Source of the DNA: Anaerolineales bacterium
Lineage (GTDB): Bacteria; Chloroflexota; Anaerolineae; UBA7937
DNA length: 5,809 bases
Assembly (NCBI GenBank): GCA_030593425.1
Contig: JAUVHF010000105.1
Location: forward strand, 1-5,809
Direction of reading: 5' to 3'
Shown in pieces: positions 1 through 2,865 of this stretch (position 1 is the stretch's first letter; each line of letters begins with the position of its first letter). A model generated the notes under the pieces. That model was not told the origin of the DNA and did not search any database. It saw only the letters and a list, made by a program, of their open reading frames with translations. The translations under genes were made by a program, and so were the position numbers.

Positions 1-758
1 GGGTGGTGGAGGACTCCTCGGGGAACGCCGGAGCCAGCCTGGCCGCCTACTGCGCCCGCGCCGGTATCGAGGCCCAAATATACATCCCCGCCCACGCCTC
101 CCCTGAGAAACTGGCCCAGATCGAGGCCTACGGCGCCAAACTGATCTCCATCGCCGGCCCCCGCGAGAGAGCCGCCCAGGCGGCACAAAAAGCGGCCGAA
201 AGGGATTATTACCCCAGTCATTATTGGAACCCCTTACCCCTGGAAGGGATAAAAACCGAAGCCTACGAGATATGCGAGGCTCTGGCATGGCGGGCCCCAG
301 AAAAGGTCATAGTTCCCCTAGGGCAAGGGACCCACCTATTGGCCCTTTATCGGGGCTTTACGGATCTCCTACAAGCGAAAGTCATCAAAGAGATGCCCCG
401 CCTCTATGGTGTGCAGGCTATGGGTTGCGCACCACTATACGAAGCCTTCCATCGGCGCGCGCCTATGCAACCGCAACCCACGGTGGCCGAGGGGATAAGC
501 ATAAGAGAGCCCATCCGTGGGACAGAGATCTTGGAGGCGGTACGGGCCACGGAGGGACGGATATTGGCTGTCACTGACGAAGAGACCTTGCAGGCCCGAG
601 ATATCATAGCCAGGCGAGGGCTATATGTGGAGCCCACCTCGGCGGTAGCCGTAGCCGCCCTCAAACAACTCTCGCCACGTCTAGAAAGCGTAACCGTGAT
701 CTCCCTCACGGGGAGCGGCCTAAAGAGCCCCAAGGAGTATCGATGCATACACGAGTAG
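1..758 (+). CDS. Threonine synthase-like PLP-dependent enzyme, 5'-truncated by the window edge
   Basis: This is the C-terminal ~251 residues of a fold-type II pyridoxal-phosphate enzyme; base 3 begins the first full codon. Visible landmarks, counted from that codon, are the cofactor-binding SSGNAGAS at residues 5-12, EGIKTEAYEI at 81-90, a glycine loop PLGQGTH at 105-111 followed by YRGF, VEPTSA at 209-214, and TGSGLKSP at 236-243, which corresponds to the TGHGLK-type end of threonine synthases. Threonine synthase converts O-phosphohomoserine to threonine in the cytoplasm. The Schiff-base lysine should lie upstream of the window, so about 100 residues are missing by comparison with family length. 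The gene overlaps fabF by 16 bp, suggesting one transcript. The class is clear, but the substrate is not: threonine synthase, threonine dehydratase or another beta/gamma-replacing enzyme remain possible, so I give no symbol. Confidence 0.85.
   Translation, partial: VVEDSSGNAGASLAAYCARAGIEAQIYIPAHASPEKLAQIEAYGAKLISIAGPRERAAQAAQKAAERDYYPSHYWNPLPLEGIKTEAYEICEALAWRAPEKVIVPLGQGTHLLALYRGFTDLLQAKVIKEMPRLYGVQAMGCAPLYEAFHRRAPMQPQPTVAEGISIREPIRGTEILEAVRATEGRILAVTDEETLQARDIIARRGLYVEPTSAVAVAALKQLSPRLESVTVISLTGSGLKSPKEYRCIHE
732..737 (+). promoter_or_regulatory. Strong Shine-Dalgarno for fabF
   Basis: AAGGAG lies 5 nt before the ATG at 743 and inside the last codons of the upstream PLP enzyme. It fixes the fabF start and implies that ribosomes finishing the upstream gene can restart on fabF. 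It is the best Shine-Dalgarno of the three gene starts in the window. Confidence 0.8.
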
Positions 759-1981
759 TCATCACCGGAATGGGGACCATCAACCCTCTGGGTCACGACG
801 TAGAAACCACCTGGCGGAATCTGGTGGCTGGCAAGTCGGGCGTAGACCTTTTGACCCGCTTCGACACCTCGGATTTCCAAACCAAAATAGCCGCCGAGGT
901 GCGCGACTTCGACCCCTCGAAATATATCGCTCCCCGGGAAGCCCGTCGTATGGATCTCTTCCTCCAGTTTGCCTTGGTGGCCACAATGGAAGCCCTGGGT
1001 CAAGCCAAACTACCCCTGGACTCTGAAGCCGACCAGATCGGCGTGCTCTTCGGCACCAGCATCGGCGCCTTAGAGACAGCCCTGGCCACCCATGAGATCC
1101 TGACCCAAAAAGGGCCACGCCGGGTGAGTCCCCTTTCCACCATGGCCATGATTCCCAGTATCGCTGCCGGGGTAATAGCCATCAAGACCGGTGCCCGGGG
1201 GCCAAACTTCTGTATCGCCTCCGCCTGTGCCACAGGGACCAACGCCATCGGGGAGGCTTGGGAGATCATCCGTCGGGGCGATGCCAAAGCGATGATCGCT
1301 GGGGCCAGCGATGCGCTCATCCTCCCCCTGGTAATGGGGGGCCTCGATCGGGCTCGGGCCCTCTCTCGACGCAACGACGAACCGCAAAAGGCTAGCCGCC
1401 CCTTCGATGCCCAAAGGGACGGTTTCGTCTTCGGGGAGGGAGCGGGAGCGCTGATCCTGGAAGAATTAAGTAGCGCCCGAGAGCGGGACGCCCGGATCCT
1501 GGCCGAGGTCATCGGCTATGGCGGCTCCTCCGATGCCTATCACATCATCGCTCCCCCGGAAGGGGGCAGCGGTGCAGCCTTGGCCATGGCCAGGACCCTC
1601 AGGAAAGCCCAGATCGAGCCCCAGGAGGTGGACTATATCAACGCCCATGGCACCTCCACCATCCTCAACGACAAAGCGGAGACGGAAGCGATAAAAGATA
1701 TCTTTGGAGAGTACGCTTACCGTGTGCCCATCAGTTCCATCAAATCGATGATCGGCCATCTTTCGGGAGCGGCAGGAGCGGTCGAGGCCATCATATCTGT
1801 CAAGACCATACAAGAGGGGATCATCCCCCCCACCATCAACTACGAATACCCCGACCCCGACTGCGACCTGGACTATGTTCCCAACGAAGCCCGTCCCGCC
1901 CAGGTGAAGATAGCCCTCTCCAACTCCTTCGGCCTAGGGGGGCATAACGCCTGCCTTCTCCTAAAGGCCTTTGAGGAGTGA
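743..1981 (+). CDS. fabF: 3-oxoacyl-[acyl-carrier-protein] synthase II (KAS II)
   Basis: A complete 412-residue beta-ketoacyl-ACP synthase of usual FabF length (E. coli about 413). It condenses malonyl-ACP with an acyl-ACP in cytoplasmic type II fatty acid elongation. The thiolase-fold triad is intact: Cys162 in SACATG, His302 in NAHGTST and His339 in KSMIGHLSGAAG, with the conserved Lys334. Ile107 in TSIGAL corresponds to E. coli Ile108, which lines the acyl pocket. The N-terminus RVVITGMGTINPLG is typical. The start is fixed by the Shine-Dalgarno 5 nt upstream, and the first 16 bp overlap the end of the PLP enzyme gene. One oddity is the C-terminal loop, which reads NSFGLGGHNA instead of the common SFGFGG, placing Leu398 where the gating Phe400 of E. 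coli FabF sits. KAS I or a specialised KAS is less likely given length and motifs. Confidence 0.95.
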   Translation: MHTRVVITGMGTINPLGHDVETTWRNLVAGKSGVDLLTRFDTSDFQTKIAAEVRDFDPSKYIAPREARRMDLFLQFALVATMEALGQAKLPLDSEADQIGVLFGTSIGALETALATHEILTQKGPRRVSPLSTMAMIPSIAAGVIAIKTGARGPNFCIASACATGTNAIGEAWEIIRRGDAKAMIAGASDALILPLVMGGLDRARALSRRNDEPQKASRPFDAQRDGFVFGEGAGALILEELSSARERDARILAEVIGYGGSSDAYHIIAPPEGGSGAALAMARTLRKAQIEPQEVDYINAHGTSTILNDKAETEAIKDIFGEYAYRVPISSIKSMIGHLSGAAGAVEAIISVKTIQEGIIPPTINYEYPDPDCDLDYVPNEARPAQVKIALSNSFGLGGHNACLLLKAFEE

Positions 1982-1999
1982 ACTATGTCCCATTATGTT
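1971..1999 (+). promoter_or_regulatory. Weak sigma-70-like promoter candidate before rnc
   Basis: TTGAGG at 1971-1976 and TATGTT at 1994-1999 are separated by exactly 17 bp, each matching 4 of 6 consensus bases. The -35 lies in the last codons of fabF. A transcript would start near 2006 and give rnc a leader of about 40 nt. Matches this weak are common by chance, so this is only a candidate; rnc may instead be read through from fabF, since I see no terminator between them. Confidence 0.3.
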
Positions 2000-2023
2000 A
2001 ACCATCGCTGGAACCCATATTGA
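1985..2023 (+). other. 12-codon mini-ORF between fabF and rnc
   Basis: ATG at 1985 opens a 12-codon frame, MSYHVNHRWNPY, ending in TGA at 2021-2023. A GAGGAG formed by the last two fabF codons lies 6 nt upstream, with the fabF stop inside the spacer, so ribosomes ending fabF could reinitiate here. The peptide is rich in His, Tyr, Asn and Trp. It could be a leader peptide, a spacer that keeps ribosomes on the mRNA up to rnc, or chance. Nothing shows that it is translated. Confidence 0.3.
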
Positions 2024-2047
2024 CCTAGTTAGAAATAGGCTTGGATT
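2022..2047 (+). promoter_or_regulatory. Leader element of rnc: dyad followed by CTTGGATT
   Basis: GACC at 2022-2025 begins a short inverted repeat, CCTA (2024-2027), 8 nt, TAGG (2036-2039). CTTGGATT (2040-2047) follows and runs directly into the rnc ATG. The same order occurs before smc at 2811-2837. Alone, a 4-bp stem means little; the support comes from the second copy. The right arm holds the only AGG near the rnc start, so a hairpin here would cover the weak ribosome-binding site. Confidence 0.35.
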
Positions 2048-2743
2048 ATGTCTACACTAACCGAGTTGCAGGAGGTCATAGGCTTCCCCTTCGACGACGA
2101 TTCCCTCCTCAGGGAGGCTCTCGTCCACCGCTCCTATCTCAATGAGAACCCCTCCTTCCCCTCCGCCGACAACCAGCGTCTGGAGTTCCTGGGGGATGCC
2201 CTCTTGGATTTCGTGGCCGGCGACTACCTCTACCGCCGCTACCCAAAGATGCGCGAGGGCGAACTGACCAGCCTGCGGGCCGGACTGGTGAAGGAGGAGA
2301 CCTTGGCTCGCTTCGCCCAGGCCCTAGGTCTAGGCCGCTATCTCTACCTGGGCCGAGGTGAGGAGGAGAGCGGAGGCAGGGAGCGACCTTCCCTCCTGGC
2401 CGACGCCTTCGAAGCCCTGGTGGGAGCCCTCTATCTGGACGGGGGGCTCAAGCCCGCCGAGAGCTTCATACTCCGCTTCCTGGAGCCGGAAACGGAACAG
2501 ATCGTGGCCCAGGGAGAACTGAGGGATTACAAGAGTCTATTCCAAGAGGAGGCCCAGAGGAGGTTCCAGTCCACGCCTCTCTATCGCACCATCGACGAGC
2601 GTGGCCCAGACCACAACAAGGTCTTCACTGTTGAGGTTCTCATCGAAGAAAAACTGTGCGGGCGAGGCGAGGGAACGACCAAACAGGCCGCCGAGCAAGA
2701 GGCTGCCCGCCAGGCCCTGGAGAAGATCGCCTCGGATGACTAG
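2048..2743 (+). CDS. rnc: Ribonuclease III
   Basis: A complete 231-residue RNase III of usual bacterial length, an Mg-dependent homodimeric endonuclease that cuts double-stranded RNA, including rRNA precursors and structured mRNAs. The N-terminal endonuclease domain (about 1-150) has the signature NQRLEFLGDALLD at 42-54 with catalytic Glu46 and Asp50, and DAFEALVGALYLDGG from 119 with Asp119 and Glu122. Residues about 159-228 form the double-stranded RNA-binding domain, from LRDYKSLFQEEAQ to TTKQAAEQEAARQALEKI. An in-frame stop at 2036-2038 leaves this ATG as the earliest credible start. The Shine-Dalgarno is poor (AGG about 8 nt upstream), unlike fabF. RNase III often destabilises its own leader in other bacteria, so the dyad before the start is worth noting, but autoregulation here is inference only. 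Confidence 0.97.
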   Translation: MSTLTELQEVIGFPFDDDSLLREALVHRSYLNENPSFPSADNQRLEFLGDALLDFVAGDYLYRRYPKMREGELTSLRAGLVKEETLARFAQALGLGRYLYLGRGEEESGGRERPSLLADAFEALVGALYLDGGLKPAESFILRFLEPETEQIVAQGELRDYKSLFQEEAQRRFQSTPLYRTIDERGPDHNKVFTVEVLIEEKLCGRGEGTTKQAAEQEAARQALEKIASDD

Positions 2744-2764
2744 AACCCGCGCTTCTTGATGGAG

Positions 2765-2793
2765 TTGACAGCAGCGAGAATCCCCCCTATACT
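2765..2793 (+). promoter_or_regulatory. Near-consensus sigma-70 promoter for smc
   Basis: TTGACA (2765-2770, 6/6) and TATACT (2788-2793, 5/6) are separated by the optimal 17 bp in the intergenic region after the rnc stop. Transcription should start near 2800, giving smc a 5' leader of about 65 nt. This is the best promoter match I found in the window and suggests smc is expressed independently of rnc. Confidence 0.75.
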
Positions 2794-2808
2794 ATCCACA
2801 GCGAAGAG

Positions 2809-2865
2809 ATGACCACTACATATTGTGGTCTTGGATTGTTGGGCTCTCTATCTAGTAGGCGATAA
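2809..2865 (+). other. 18-codon upstream ORF overlapping the smc start
   Basis: ATG at 2809 opens MTTTYCGLGLLGSLSSRR, ending in TAA at 2863-2865. The last A of the stop is the first base of the smc ATG (TAATG), the classic geometry for stop-restart coupling. It lies about 9 nt after the predicted transcription start, so it would be the first frame on the mRNA. Against it, GAAGAG abuts the ATG with no proper spacing, so initiation would be inefficient or almost leaderless. I cannot tell a working leader ORF from chance. Confidence 0.3.
2811..2837 (+). promoter_or_regulatory. Leader element of smc: perfect 6-bp dyad followed by CTTGGATT
   Basis: GACCAC (2811-2816), 8 nt, GTGGTC (2825-2830) is a perfect inverted repeat. 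CTTGGATT (2830-2837) follows, sharing its first base with the right arm. The element sits at about +11 of the predicted smc transcript, a usual place for a repressor operator or a leader hairpin. The AT-rich centre TACATATT suits a dimeric helix-turn-helix protein; an RNA stem of 6 bp with an 8-nt loop is the alternative. The rnc leader carries a diverged copy at 2022-2047. Confidence 0.45.

Noticed and set aside
404..1512. Long open frames on the minus strand opposite the PLP enzyme and fabF (for example 404-1003 and 1000-1512)
   Set aside because: They lie opposite genes with intact family motifs, and their translations are low-complexity Arg/Ser/Pro/Gly-rich with no recognisable domain. 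They are the expected shadows of GC-rich coding DNA.
2171..2182. RNase III signature has NQR where E. coli has NER (Gln43 for Glu38)
   Set aside because: From memory, NQRLEFLGD occurs in many bacterial RNase III proteins, and the catalytic Glu46, Asp50, Asp119 and Glu122 are intact, so I do not treat it as unusual.
2213..2220. Third copy of CTTGGATT, inside rnc
   Set aside because: It encodes Leu-Asp-Phe of the conserved catalytic domain and lacks the upstream GACC and dyad, so it is a coding coincidence. It does lower the weight of the 8-mer alone.
2741..2758. Possible terminator after rnc (AGAA, 7 nt, TTCT)
   Set aside because: It has only 4 weak base pairs and no following T-run, so it cannot serve as an intrinsic terminator.
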